Of a stretch of DNA of 64,000 bases, positions 44,282-53,854 are shown one piece after another. Source of the stretch: Echinicola sp. 20G (GTDB lineage: Bacteria; Bacteroidota; Bacteroidia; Cytophagales; Cyclobacteriaceae); contig NZ_AP024154.1 in assembly GCF_015533855.1 (NCBI RefSeq), positions 623,001 through 687,000 of the forward strand. The letters run 5' to 3'. The notes under the pieces are model-generated. The model ran no database searches, was not told the DNA's origin, and saw only the letters and a list, made by a program, of their open reading frames with translations. Position 1 is the first letter of the stretch; every line of letters starts with the position of its first letter. Made by a program: the position numbers and the translations under genes.

Positions 44282-45052
44282 TTACATTGATTTATTTTTT
44301 ACAATCGCTTCAAATAGGCTAAGAATTTCCTCTTTCTTTCGCTGGCTGATCGGTAAATTTTTACCATTTTCCATTAAAACACTACCTCCATCATTTCGAT
44401 AATATTTTCTCATATAATTGGGATTAATGAGATAGGATTGGTGGATTCTAATAAAAAAATATTTGCTCAAGGTTTTCTCCACTTCCTTTAGCGTTTTGCT
44501 AAATAGCAGGTTACTTCCATCGTCCAGGTAAAGTAATGTATAGTTGTTTTGACTTTGGGCATAAATAATTTCATCTACTTTGATGAACTCCAAACCTTCG
44601 CTAACTGGCACCGCAATCTTGGACTTGATGATGTTATTCTTTTTAAGCTGGTCGATAAACTCAGTCATTTTATGATCCAGTCGGTCTTTTTCATGTTGCT
44701 TTACATCTTCAAACTTATCCAGAACTCCTTGAAGTTCTCCTTTGCTGATAGGCTTAAGCAAATAATGAAAGGCCTTATATTGAAATGCCTTGACAGCATA
44801 TTGACTGTAAGCCGTTGTAAATACCACCTCAAAGTTGATATTCCCTATTACATCCAACAGCTCAAAACCATTCAACCTAGGCATTTCCACATCTAAAAAT
44901 AAAAGGTCTACCTCCACTTTCTTAAGCAAATCCATCGCCTCTTCCACATTGGTCGACGAAAAAGCGACCACAATTTCCGGGGCTAAGTCAGCCAGCTCAT
45001 GTTCCAAACTCTCTATACAATGTAACTCGTCATCGATGATCCCAACCTTCAT
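44282..45052 (-). CDS. LytTR-family response regulator
   Basis: A 256-residue regulator with a receiver domain (phospho-acceptor aspartate in DLLFLDVEMPRLNG, and the switch threonine and lysine in TTAYSQYA and LLKPISKGE) and a C-terminal LytTR DNA-binding domain (DEIIYAQSQNNYTLLYL, FFIRIHQSYLINPNYMRKY). These regulators commonly control export and surface genes. The likely partner kinase is at 45891-48047. An inverted repeat upstream of the lipoprotein at 45393 may be its target. Confidence 0.92.
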   Translation of the reverse strand: MKVGIIDDELHCIESLEHELADLAPEIVVAFSSTNVEEAMDLLKKVEVDLLFLDVEMPRLNGFELLDVIGNINFEVVFTTAYSQYAVKAFQYKAFHYLLKPISKGELQGVLDKFEDVKQHEKDRLDHKMTEFIDQLKKNNIIKSKIAVPVSEGLEFIKVDEIIYAQSQNNYTLLYLDDGSNLLFSKTLKEVEKTLSKYFFIRIHQSYLINPNYMRKYYRNDGGSVLMENGKNLPISQRKKEEILSLFEAIVKNKSM

Positions 45053-45319
45053 TTAATTGTCTATTTATAAAAGCCTCTAATCCTAATGCAATTCCTAATA
45101 TAGAAAAGTTACCTCAGCAAAATCAAGCTTGACTAAAGTTTTAAAGCATAAATTGAACCTTACTACCTCAAATAAAAGATTATAATTCAAATTCGGCCTA
45201 TACTCGATAGCGCCTTGTGATCACTATTTAAATATTGATGTTGGTGATAAAAACCAATAGATTCATCTTATCATTTTCAACTGACTTTTCACATTTAACT
45301 TTTCTGACATTATTATTGA
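45053..45319. other. Intergenic stretch upstream of the LytTR gene
   Basis: AT-rich sequence of the divergent region between the LytTR gene and the lipoprotein. No ORF above about 30 codons, no canonical TTG...TAnnTTTG pair and no clear hairpin was seen in it. It should hold the regulator promoter. The inverted repeat nearer the lipoprotein is listed separately. Confidence 0.4.
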
Positions 45320-45367
45320 ATAGGTAGGTATAAACTTGCTAGTGACGGCAATTTTATGCTTACCTAT
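45320..45367 (+). repeat. 20-bp imperfect inverted repeat upstream of the lipoprotein gene
   Basis: Left arm 45320-45339 begins ATAGGTAGG and right arm 45348-45367 ends TACCTAT. Comparing the left arm with the complement of the right, 17 of 20 positions match, around an 8-base spacer; in RNA two of the three differences are G-U pairs. It ends 25 bases before the ATG at 45393 and may be an operator or a leader-RNA hairpin. Confidence 0.65.
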
Positions 45368-45392
45368 CACTTTCTGATGTCGAATAAAAATT

Positions 45393-45890
45393 ATGGTTAG
45401 TTTAAATAGAATTTTATGCTACTACCTTATGCTTCTTTTCTTTTGCTTTAGTTGCAACCTGAAGCAAGGCAGTAATTCTCATACCTCACGTCAGCAATAC
45501 CTATTGATTTCCAACCCAAATGACAGTGACAATAGCAACATCAAGCCTGGTATTAGAATCGGAGAAATACTTATCGAACCTATCTCCGGTGAAAAACTTT
45601 TTAAAGCAACAGTTTACCTGGAACGTGAAATTCCTTCTTCTGGATATCAGCTGTTCATTAATGGGGAGTCAAATTATAAAATGTTGGAATATGGAAAGCC
45701 ATACTATTTTGTTGGAGAGTTTGATGGAGAAAAATCCCTCACCCTAAGGATGAGAATAGATGATCAAAAATACATCGTCACCTCTCTCAAGAAAACCATT
45801 AATTATAGTCTTGAACCCAGTATGAACTTCAAAACTGAATCAAGTTTATCTGGCATATTAAGCAAACTGGCCTTCCACATAATTTATTGA
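45393..45890 (+). CDS. Putative lipoprotein between kinase and regulator genes
   Basis: A 165-residue protein with a hydrophobic N terminus ending in a lipobox-like CFSCN, so probably lipid-anchored outside the cytoplasm. The mature part is beta-rich (IRIGEILIEPISGEKLFKATV, KPYYFVGEFDGEKSLTLRMRID), with no family I can name. It lies on the opposite strand between the response regulator and the histidine kinase, with an inverted repeat in its leader. Its TGA abuts the kinase stop codon within the palindrome TGATCA. Confidence 0.65.
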   Translation: MVSLNRILCYYLMLLFFCFSCNLKQGSNSHTSRQQYLLISNPNDSDNSNIKPGIRIGEILIEPISGEKLFKATVYLEREIPSSGYQLFINGESNYKMLEYGKPYYFVGEFDGEKSLTLRMRIDDQKYIVTSLKKTINYSLEPSMNFKTESSLSGILSKLAFHIIY

Positions 45891-48047
45891 TCAAACGGGG
45901 TCTGCTTCCATCAGGATATGTATTTCCGCTCTAGTACCTGATACTCCTCCTTCATCATTCTTTTTGGTTGCAATCACAAATTTCACTTCTCCTTCATTTT
46001 GCTGATTATATATCGCCAACCTTTCCTCTATTAACCTCAAGCCTAAATGAGTGCCATCAGGCTTTGGCTCACTATTATCCCCTTTTCTATACTTAATTCC
46101 GGTTCCGTTGTCCACCACCTCCACGGATATCCCTCCTTGGCTTTCTCTTACCTTAATTTCCAGTACTTTATGCTTTTTCCGACTTGGGAGCAATCCATGC
46201 TTGATCGCATTTTCTACTAATGGTTGTAAAATCTTAGGTGGAACATTGATATGTTCTGGGTTAACTTCTGGAGCTACTTCTATGCTATAAGAGAACTCAC
46301 TCCCAAATCTTAGGTTTTCTATTTTTAGATAAAGGCCTGTTGATTTTAGCTCTTCTTGCAGACTTATGGATGACTTTCTGTTATTGGTCAAACTCATCCT
46401 TAATAGCTGTGCAAATGTATCTATGTATTCCTTGGCTTCATCATTTTTGTTCTTCATCACCAACCACCTCACAGCATTCATTCCATTAAACAAAAAATGA
46501 GGATTCATTTGAGACTCCAAAGACTGTAAAGCAAGAGACTGAATCCTATTTTCAAATTTACTTTCCAATAACTTGACCCTTTTCTCTTCTGCATTTTTCT
46601 GCTCTTCAATCAATTCTTCAAAGGTGACTTCTAACTGCTTATTGACTTTTACTATTTCATCCTTCTGTTCGCTGATCTGTTTATTCTGTTTTCTCAACAA
46701 AAGGTTGGCCCGCTTCTTTTCCTTAATATTTCTGTATTGCATAAGGGCAATGGCCACAATGGCTATCAATACAAGTACCATCAATAGCAAAATAATCTGA
46801 TGGCTTTTTAAAGCTGCTTGCTGACTATCCAACTGAGACTGCTGAAGAGCCTTATCTTTTTCCAAAAGCTCAATTTGTGACTCTTTCTTCTCAATAGCAT
46901 ACCTTTTTTCTATTGCAGCAATCTGTGTTTCCTGATTGATCAGCGCAACGCTATCTTTATATTGCTGTGAGATTTTCAGGTACTCCAAAGCAAATCGGTC
47001 ATTTGCCTGGAGTTCATAAATTTCCGATAGGCTAAGGGCGCAATCCATGATCAAGCCTTTATTCTTGAGTTCTTCTGCCATTTCCCAAGATTTCTCATAA
47101 AAGTCAATCGCCTGAATAAATCTCCCTTGAGCCTTGAAAACATCTCCTTGCCTTTTTGCCAAATCCGCCAGCTTATGTTCATCTCCCAGCTGCTCAAACA
47201 ATGATTTAGACTGTTGAAAATAAATGGCTGCCTGTTGTAGGTCTTTTCCTTCTTGGAAATAATTCTGACCAAAATATTCATAAGTAATCCCTAAGCCAAA
47301 AGTATCTTTCCTGGTTTTATTGATCTCCAACAGCTTATCCAAATAGTTTCTGGCCTCTACATAATCTCCTTTATCCGTAAAATAATCCCCAATCGAGAGG
47401 TAGTTCATCGCTATACCTAGAGTATTGCCCCTTTCCCTTTCTGCTTCTAGCGACCTTTCAAAGTACGCCAAAGCATCTTCCTCTCTTCCTGAAAGATGCA
47501 ACAATGTATTTCCCAAGCCATTACATGAAATCGCAATATTTCTTAAATCACCTTGCTTCTCTGCTATTTTCAATGCTTCCAAGTAATACAATACCGCTTT
47601 ATCATAATCCTCTGCATAGCGACTGGCCACGCCGGCATTATTGGCATAAATCATTTTGGCCAAAAAAGAAGAATCTTCCTTAGCTATCAATTCAAAGGCC
47701 TTGATATGAAGTGGAATGGCTTCTTCATAGCGCTGATGGTATCGATAAAGCAACCCCAGATTGTCCAGTGATTTGGCATAAAGTAGTGTATCTCCCAAAT
47801 CTAATGAGAGACTTACTGCTTGCTCTGCTTCTTCATATTCCTCTTCCTCATTATGTCTGTTCCTATGAATTTCCTTCGAACGCTGAATAGCTTCATCTAC
47901 CGCGCTTGCATCTTTTTGTATAAACTCGCTTCCTTGTGCATGGAGATCAGTTATGATGCAAAAAATAAATACCAGCAAGCATATGCTTCCATAGATTAAC
48001 GGCTGACTAACCGTAAAGCCAAAAGCTAGAGATTTAGTAATACGCAT
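45891..48047 (-). CDS. TPR-containing LytS-type sensor histidine kinase
   Basis: A 718-residue kinase. After an N-terminal signal-like helix come several TPR repeats (AKSLDNLGLLYRYHQRYEEAIPLH, NISCNGLGNTLLHLSG and more, about residues 70-370), a coiled coil, a membrane helix (IILLLMVLVLIAIVAIALMQY near 420) and a His_kinase domain with the phosphorylated histidine in ESQMNPHFLFNGMN. The ATPase part includes PPKILQPLVENAIKHGL and VVDNGTGIKYRKGD. The TPR part would be periplasmic and sense peptides or stress. It should phosphorylate the LytTR regulator. Confidence 0.92.
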   Translation of the reverse strand: MRITKSLAFGFTVSQPLIYGSICLLVFIFCIITDLHAQGSEFIQKDASAVDEAIQRSKEIHRNRHNEEEEYEEAEQAVSLSLDLGDTLLYAKSLDNLGLLYRYHQRYEEAIPLHIKAFELIAKEDSSFLAKMIYANNAGVASRYAEDYDKAVLYYLEALKIAEKQGDLRNIAISCNGLGNTLLHLSGREEDALAYFERSLEAERERGNTLGIAMNYLSIGDYFTDKGDYVEARNYLDKLLEINKTRKDTFGLGITYEYFGQNYFQEGKDLQQAAIYFQQSKSLFEQLGDEHKLADLAKRQGDVFKAQGRFIQAIDFYEKSWEMAEELKNKGLIMDCALSLSEIYELQANDRFALEYLKISQQYKDSVALINQETQIAAIEKRYAIEKKESQIELLEKDKALQQSQLDSQQAALKSHQIILLLMVLVLIAIVAIALMQYRNIKEKKRANLLLRKQNKQISEQKDEIVKVNKQLEVTFEELIEEQKNAEEKRVKLLESKFENRIQSLALQSLESQMNPHFLFNGMNAVRWLVMKNKNDEAKEYIDTFAQLLRMSLTNNRKSSISLQEELKSTGLYLKIENLRFGSEFSYSIEVAPEVNPEHINVPPKILQPLVENAIKHGLLPSRKKHKVLEIKVRESQGGISVEVVDNGTGIKYRKGDNSEPKPDGTHLGLRLIEERLAIYNQQNEGEVKFVIATKKNDEGGVSGTRAEIHILMEADPV

Positions 48048-48148
48048 AAGGGCACAATTTATTATACCCTTTAATATCCATAATTAATTCGTAAAAAGCA
48101 CGCTGATAAAAAACTGTCATAGTTGACTGGTAAAATAGCCTCGTAGAA

Positions 48149-49477
48149 TTAATTGATCACTTCGTCGTCATTACTGTTATAATATATCCCTCCTGCCAAA
48201 CGCAAAAGCTCCACTTCAGCCACTTTAATAGAGAAAATGGCATTGATCAACCGACTTTCCGCTTCCAACCGGTTCACTTGTGCATCCCTAAATTCCAAGT
48301 AGCTGGTCAAACCAGATTTAAACCGGTCAAAGGCTATGTCTGTATTTTCTTCTACCACCTTATAATTTTCCCGCTCTATCTCAAGTCTCCTCTTGCTGTT
48401 ATCATAAACATTGTAGGCCCGGTGAAGGTCTGACCTCAATTGAACCTCATATTGATCCATCACATATGCTTGGGCTTCTTGCTCCACTTTTGCTCTTTGG
48501 ATCCTGCGATTCAAGGTAAATCCGCTAAATATATTTATTCCTAAAGTAGCTCCGAAGTTGTAGCCCTTTCTTTTATTTTGAATTAAAAAACCTGCATCTG
48601 AATTGGACACGGTCTGTCTGTAGCTTCCGTCTAGGGTCAAAACCGGTAAGCGCTGGGCTTGTATTTCCTTCAGTTGAAGATAGGCCACATTCTCCTGCCT
48701 CTGGTTGATCAACAACATTTTGTTTTGGTCAAAAGCTTGGGACATCAAAGCATCCAATTGCAACCCATCATTCACAATAATGGTATCATTGATCAGAAAC
48801 TCAGTATTTGACTCCATGGCCATCAATTCATTCAAATTGATGCGAGCATTTTGAATCACTTGTTCTTGAGATACCACTTGGGACAAATCCGCATTGTAAT
48901 CAACCTGTGCAGCCAAAAACTCCGTCTTGGAGGCTCCCCCCAATTCATATTGCGCTTGCGCAATATCCAAACGATCCTGAGACAGTTCCAGCGTTTCATT
49001 CAGCACTTCATACCTCTCTAACTCCAATACCAACCTATAGTAAGCATCAGAAATGGCTGCTACCGTGTTTTCAATAACCACTTTAGCTTGCAACTCCCCG
49101 ATCTCACTCAGCTTCCCCAGCCTCTTCATGGCCACCACAGCATCATACCTGAACCCATAAATGGCATTGAGATTGAAATTCTCTCCCGTGGACTTCGCGT
49201 TATCAATATTTCTTGGCTGGTTTTCATTGACAAACTGTTGCTCCACATCCTCTGTACTGGAAGTCCTACCATAGGTTGCATCTACGCTTGGAAGTAAAGC
49301 TCCCAAGCCAATTTTCTTATCGATCTCCGTAAGCTCTTTGTCTTGTAGGGCTATCTTAATGTCATAATTATTTTCCAGCCCCAACATGATAGCTTGCTCA
49401 AATGTCAATTCCTCTTGGGCATAAAGCTTTCCTGAGACCACAAGGGAGACTAAAATCAAAAAACAATACTTTATCAT
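48149..49477 (-). CDS. TolC-family outer-membrane efflux channel
   Basis: A 442-residue exported channel (signal peptide ILVSLVVSGKLYAQ). The two OEP repeats begin near LTFEQAIMLGLENNYDIKIALQD and LQLDALMSQAFDQNKMLLINQRQ, with the characteristic long helices (YELGGASKTEFLAAQVDYNAD; FKSGLTSYLEFRDAQVNRLEAE). It forms the outer-membrane exit of the RND pump encoded directly upstream, whose stop overlaps its start by 4 bases. Confidence 0.93.
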   Translation of the reverse strand: MIKYCFLILVSLVVSGKLYAQEELTFEQAIMLGLENNYDIKIALQDKELTEIDKKIGLGALLPSVDATYGRTSSTEDVEQQFVNENQPRNIDNAKSTGENFNLNAIYGFRYDAVVAMKRLGKLSEIGELQAKVVIENTVAAISDAYYRLVLELERYEVLNETLELSQDRLDIAQAQYELGGASKTEFLAAQVDYNADLSQVVSQEQVIQNARINLNELMAMESNTEFLINDTIIVNDGLQLDALMSQAFDQNKMLLINQRQENVAYLQLKEIQAQRLPVLTLDGSYRQTVSNSDAGFLIQNKRKGYNFGATLGINIFSGFTLNRRIQRAKVEQEAQAYVMDQYEVQLRSDLHRAYNVYDNSKRRLEIERENYKVVEENTDIAFDRFKSGLTSYLEFRDAQVNRLEAESRLINAIFSIKVAEVELLRLAGGIYYNSNDDEVIN

Positions 49478-52400
49478 ACTCTCGCTAATCTTCCTGATTT
49501 GGATGTCAAATATGTGTAAACTGCAGGGATGACGAAAAGTGTCAATAGGGTAGAAATCACTAAACCACCAATGACAGCTACCCCCATAGGCATTCTACTT
49601 TCAGCTCCTGCCCCCAAAGCCAAGGCTATGGGCAAAATACCTAGTATGGTAGACAAACTGGTCATAAGAATTGGCCTGAAACGCGCGGCGGCGGCTCCCA
49701 CAATCGCTTCCTCTATGTCCAATCCATGCGCCTTTCGTTGGTTGGCAAATTCTACAATCAAGATCCCATTTTTCGTAACCAAACCAATCAACATAATTAT
49801 ACCGATCTGACTGAAAATATTCAGTGTAAAATCAAATAGCCATAAAGACAGCAATGCACCACAAAGTGCCAATGGCACGGTAAACATAATGGTCAATGGA
49901 TCCATAAAGCTCTCAAACTGAGCAGACAATACCAGATAAATAAGAATCAGAGCGAACAAAAAGGCAAAAATCAAACTATTGGAGCTCTCACGAAATTCCT
50001 TGGAAACACCTGCTACATCAGTGGTAAAAGTATCATCCAAAACTTCTGCCGCGATCAAATCCATTTCCTCCAATCCGTTCCCAATGGTTTGTTTTGGTGC
50101 CAAACCTGCCGAAATGGTGGCACTTACAAATCGATTGAATCGATACAGCTGTGGTGGAGTACTTTTTTCTTTGATTGTCACTAAATTATCCAATTGTACC
50201 AATTGGCCGTTTTCAGCCCTCACATATAGCATTCTCAGATTAATCGGTTCATTTCTATCTTCCAACTGCATTTCACCGACCACCTGATACTGCTTGCCGT
50301 TCATGATAAAATAATCAAACCGCTGCCCTGAATAGGATAATTGTAAAGTCCTGGCTATTTCCTGGACAGAAACTCCAATATTCCTTGCTTTGTCCCTGTC
50401 TATTTCTACTTCAATTTCTGGCTTGGTGAATTTTAAATTAATATCTGAAAATTCAAAAACACTACTTTGGTTCACCCTGTCCATAAACGGTGGAATGACC
50501 TCCTTCAGCTTCTCCAGTGATGGCGCCTGAATCACATATTGCACAGGAAGCCCTCCCCTCCTGTCTCCAATAGACTGAGGCTGAGAGGCAAAAGCCCGAA
50601 CATCCGTTTTATTCTTTAAAATCCCCGAAATCTGTTCAAAAACTTGTTGCTGGCTGACTTCTCGCTCATGGGCATCCACCAAACGAACCCTGATAAATCC
50701 AGAGTTAGTACTCGCTGTACCAAAGCCGGGAGAAGTAACAGAAATAAAACTATGCCAAATATCAGGAGAAATGGAAGTCATCATTTCATGCAATAGTTCA
50801 TCGATCACCCGATCCATGTAATCAAAAGTAGCTCCCTCTGGGCCACTCATATTGATTCTCATTTCTCCTCTATCTTCCACAGGAGCTAATTCAGAAGGAA
50901 TAGAAATGAACAAGGCATAGATACCTACTCCCATCAGTACAATTACAATAAATGAAATCCACCTAACTTTCATGAACATCACCAAAGCGCGCTCATATTT
51001 TTCATTTAGCCATAAGAAGAACGGCTCTGAGAAATTATAAAACCAGTTATGCTTCTCTCGCTTCTTCAATAATTTAGAGCTGAGCATGGGAGTCATGGTC
51101 AAGGCCACAAAGGAGGAAATGATCACTGCACCTGCTACTACAATCCCAAATTCACGGAACAAACGTCCTGTGGTTCCGGAAAGGAAAATCACTGGCAAGA
51201 ATACAGCTGCCAAGGCGATGGTGGTGGCGATTACGGCAAAGAAAATCTCTTCAGCACCTTTTTCAGCCGCCGTATCTGGATTCTCTCCTTTTTCTATTTT
51301 TGAATAGATATTTTCCAATACCACAATGGCATCATCCACTACCAGACCAATTGATAGCACAATGCCGAGTAAGGTCAGTACATTGATAGAAAAATCCATC
51401 AAATACATCACGAAGAAGACCCCTACCAAAGAAATAGGAATGGTCAAAACCGGGATAAAGGTTGTCCTCCAATCCCTCAGAAAAATAAAAATAATGGCCA
51501 CCACGAGCAAAAATGCCAACAAGATGGTTTCCTGCACCTCGCTAATGGAGCTTCTGATATATTGGGTGGTATCAAAACCAATTCCCAACTCTATATCGCT
51601 TGGTAAATCTTTCTTGATAAATTCCAGCCTTCTGTAAAACTCATCAACAATCTCAATACTGTTTGATCCTGGAAGTGGCACCAATACTACCCCAACCATG
51701 GGTACACCGTCTCTTTTTAAGACTGTCCGTTCATTCAACGGTGCGAGTTCCGCTTTTCCTACATCCTGAAATCGAACAATATTGTTATTGTCCTCTTTGA
51801 TAATCAACTGGTTGAATTCATCAGGTGTGGAAAGCCTACTCTTTGTTCTTACTGACAGTTCAATCGTAGAACCTTCTATTCTTCCTGAAGGTAATTCTAC
51901 ATTTTCACTTTGAACTTTATTCAGTACATCCAAAGGAGTAACCCCATAAGAGGCCATTCGAATAGGATCCATCCTCAAACGCATGGCATATTCTTTCTCT
52001 CCCCATATCCTAACTTCACTCACGCCAGGAATGGTTTGCAGCCTTTCCTTAAATATATTATCCGCGATATCCGATATCTCTAGGAGACTCTTTTTCTTAC
52101 TTTGGACATTCAAAAAAACAATGGGCTGAGAATCGGCATCCGCTTTAGATACAACTGGTGGCTCAGCATCAGGAGGTAAGTTTCTTTGCGCTCGGGCCAC
52201 TTTATCACGAACGTCGTTGGCAGCCGCTTCCATATCAGCTCCCACGTCAAATTCCACTGTAATATTACTGGTTCCGTCATTACTTGTGGAAGTCAAGGTC
52301 TTGATTCCAGAAATACCATTAATGGATTCCTCCAAAGGTTCGGTAATCTGCGCTTCAATTACATCTGCATTAGCTCCCACATAGGTTGTCCTGACATTGA

Positions 52401-52536
52401 TAATTGGGGGATCCACACTAGGGTATTCCCTTACCCCCAAAAAGCTCATTCCTATAATCCCAAAGAGCAATATGGTTAGGGAAAATACAATGGCCAAAAC
52501 TGGCCTTCTGATACTTATGGTTGATAAACTGGCCAT
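49474..52536 (-). CDS. RND efflux transporter permease (AcrB/HAE1 type)
   Basis: A 1020-residue proton-driven pump. It has the RND N terminus (SIRRPVLAIVFSLTILLFGIIG), two large periplasmic loops and about twelve membrane segments. The proton-relay aspartates lie in SIGLVVDDAIVVLENIYSKIEKG. Other RND marks include AAFLP-like VFLPVIFLSGTTGRLFREFG and GLVTKNGILIVEFANQ. The hydrophobe/amphiphile (HAE-1) branch is favoured, so drugs, dyes or lipids are possible substrates. It is the middle gene of a complete tripartite pump operon. Confidence 0.95.
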   Translation of the reverse strand: MASLSTISIRRPVLAIVFSLTILLFGIIGMSFLGVREYPSVDPPIINVRTTYVGANADVIEAQITEPLEESINGISGIKTLTSTSNDGTSNITVEFDVGADMEAAANDVRDKVARAQRNLPPDAEPPVVSKADADSQPIVFLNVQSKKKSLLEISDIADNIFKERLQTIPGVSEVRIWGEKEYAMRLRMDPIRMASYGVTPLDVLNKVQSENVELPSGRIEGSTIELSVRTKSRLSTPDEFNQLIIKEDNNNIVRFQDVGKAELAPLNERTVLKRDGVPMVGVVLVPLPGSNSIEIVDEFYRRLEFIKKDLPSDIELGIGFDTTQYIRSSISEVQETILLAFLLVVAIIFIFLRDWRTTFIPVLTIPISLVGVFFVMYLMDFSINVLTLLGIVLSIGLVVDDAIVVLENIYSKIEKGENPDTAAEKGAEEIFFAVIATTIALAAVFLPVIFLSGTTGRLFREFGIVVAGAVIISSFVALTMTPMLSSKLLKKREKHNWFYNFSEPFFLWLNEKYERALVMFMKVRWISFIVIVLMGVGIYALFISIPSELAPVEDRGEMRINMSGPEGATFDYMDRVIDELLHEMMTSISPDIWHSFISVTSPGFGTASTNSGFIRVRLVDAHEREVSQQQVFEQISGILKNKTDVRAFASQPQSIGDRRGGLPVQYVIQAPSLEKLKEVIPPFMDRVNQSSVFEFSDINLKFTKPEIEVEIDRDKARNIGVSVQEIARTLQLSYSGQRFDYFIMNGKQYQVVGEMQLEDRNEPINLRMLYVRAENGQLVQLDNLVTIKEKSTPPQLYRFNRFVSATISAGLAPKQTIGNGLEEMDLIAAEVLDDTFTTDVAGVSKEFRESSNSLIFAFLFALILIYLVLSAQFESFMDPLTIMFTVPLALCGALLSLWLFDFTLNIFSQIGIIMLIGLVTKNGILIVEFANQRKAHGLDIEEAIVGAAAARFRPILMTSLSTILGILPIALALGAGAESRMPMGVAVIGGLVISTLLTLFVIPAVYTYLTSKSGRLARV

Positions 52537-52537
52537 A

Positions 52538-53626
52538 TCAGTTGATTTTATTGAGCTGGACCTTCATGCCTTCTTTTACCTGAAGCACCCCCGTTGTCAA
52601 CACCAACTCACCTGGCTTCAGTCCATCTGTAATCTGAACTTTTCGTTCAGTCCGCATACCAATGGCAACTTTTCTTTCCTCTACATTGCCTGACTTATCA
52701 GTAAGAAAAAGTTTATAGCCCTCCAACTCAGGAATCAAAGCCTCAGAAGGAACCATTAACGCATTTTCCTCCACATCAAGGTTGAACCTGATATTAACAA
52801 ACATTCCGGGAAGGAACTTTCTATCTTTGTTGGGACTAACTGCTCTTAACTTCAAAGTCCTTGTATTCGCATCCACCACAGGTTCATAAGCATAGACTTC
52901 TCCTACTTCATTTCCATCAGAAGCGTTATTGGAAAAGTTAATTTTTGAGCCCACAGTAACCCTTCCTGCGTAACGTTCCGGAATGGAAAACTCAATTTTT
53001 ATGGGGTCAATATTCACAATATTTGCAATGATATTAGCGGTACCAATGACCGACCCCACTGAAATTTGCCTAAGTCCAAGCACGCCATCAAAAGGAGCTC
53101 TGATCACCATTTTATCCAACTGGGCCTTGACAAGCTTGATGTCAGCCAAGGTCGTATTGTACTGATTGAGTATAACATCATACTCCTCCTGACTAATAGC
53201 CTCTCGCTGCAAAAGCTGCTTTTGGCGGTTCTCTTGGCCCTCATAGAGTTTTTTGGTGTATTCTAACCGATCATACTGTGCCGAAAGTTCATCATCATTG
53301 AGATAGACTAAGGGAGTACCTTTTTTAACAAATTGTCCCTCTCTAAAGTTAATTTGCTCAACCAAACCCGTAATCTCAGGTCTCAAAGCTACCGACTCAT
53401 TGGGTATGACATTTCCTGTTACGTTCAGATTATTCTCCAATCGCTCAGACTTCATTTCAATAACATCAACAGGTAATAGGCCAGAGCTAGCTTCAGCTCC
53501 TTCTTGATTATCAAGAGAAGTAGGAGTCTTACCATTACTCAATAGGTTAAGCTGTGGGAATAAAAAAATGATGACTATCACCCCAACTATAGCCACTATT
53601 AGAATTACTTTAGTCTGTTTTTTCAT
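52538..53626 (-). CDS. RND efflux periplasmic adaptor (MFP) subunit
   Basis: A 362-residue membrane-fusion protein with one N-terminal membrane anchor (VILIVAIVGVIVIIFLFPQ). It shows the lipoyl-like halves VALRPEITGLVEQINFREGQFVKKG and VIRAPFDGVLGLRQISVGSVIG, a short coiled-coil hairpin, and the membrane-proximal domain LPGMFVNIRFNLDVEENALMVP. It connects the inner-membrane pump to the outer-membrane channel. It is the first gene of the leftward operon, one base before the permease. Confidence 0.93.
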   Translation of the reverse strand: MKKQTKVILIVAIVGVIVIIFLFPQLNLLSNGKTPTSLDNQEGAEASSGLLPVDVIEMKSERLENNLNVTGNVIPNESVALRPEITGLVEQINFREGQFVKKGTPLVYLNDDELSAQYDRLEYTKKLYEGQENRQKQLLQREAISQEEYDVILNQYNTTLADIKLVKAQLDKMVIRAPFDGVLGLRQISVGSVIGTANIIANIVNIDPIKIEFSIPERYAGRVTVGSKINFSNNASDGNEVGEVYAYEPVVDANTRTLKLRAVSPNKDRKFLPGMFVNIRFNLDVEENALMVPSEALIPELEGYKLFLTDKSGNVEERKVAIGMRTERKVQITDGLKPGELVLTTGVLQVKEGMKVQLNKIN

Positions 53627-53854
53627 TTCGTTGAAAAGGATATCTTCAATACGTTCGCTTCTTTAATTAAAACTAATCAATCTTTAAGCAAATTAAATCT
53701 TTTGGGATTGATCTCTACCCGAATAAAATATAGATGGCAAATCAGGGATATCAATGGTAAATGAAAAGAATCCATTTCCATTTACTTAATGAAGCAATAC
53801 ACAATAAAACGGTTAAAAAAACTACTTAAATTCTGATCACAAACCTAAAAAAAG

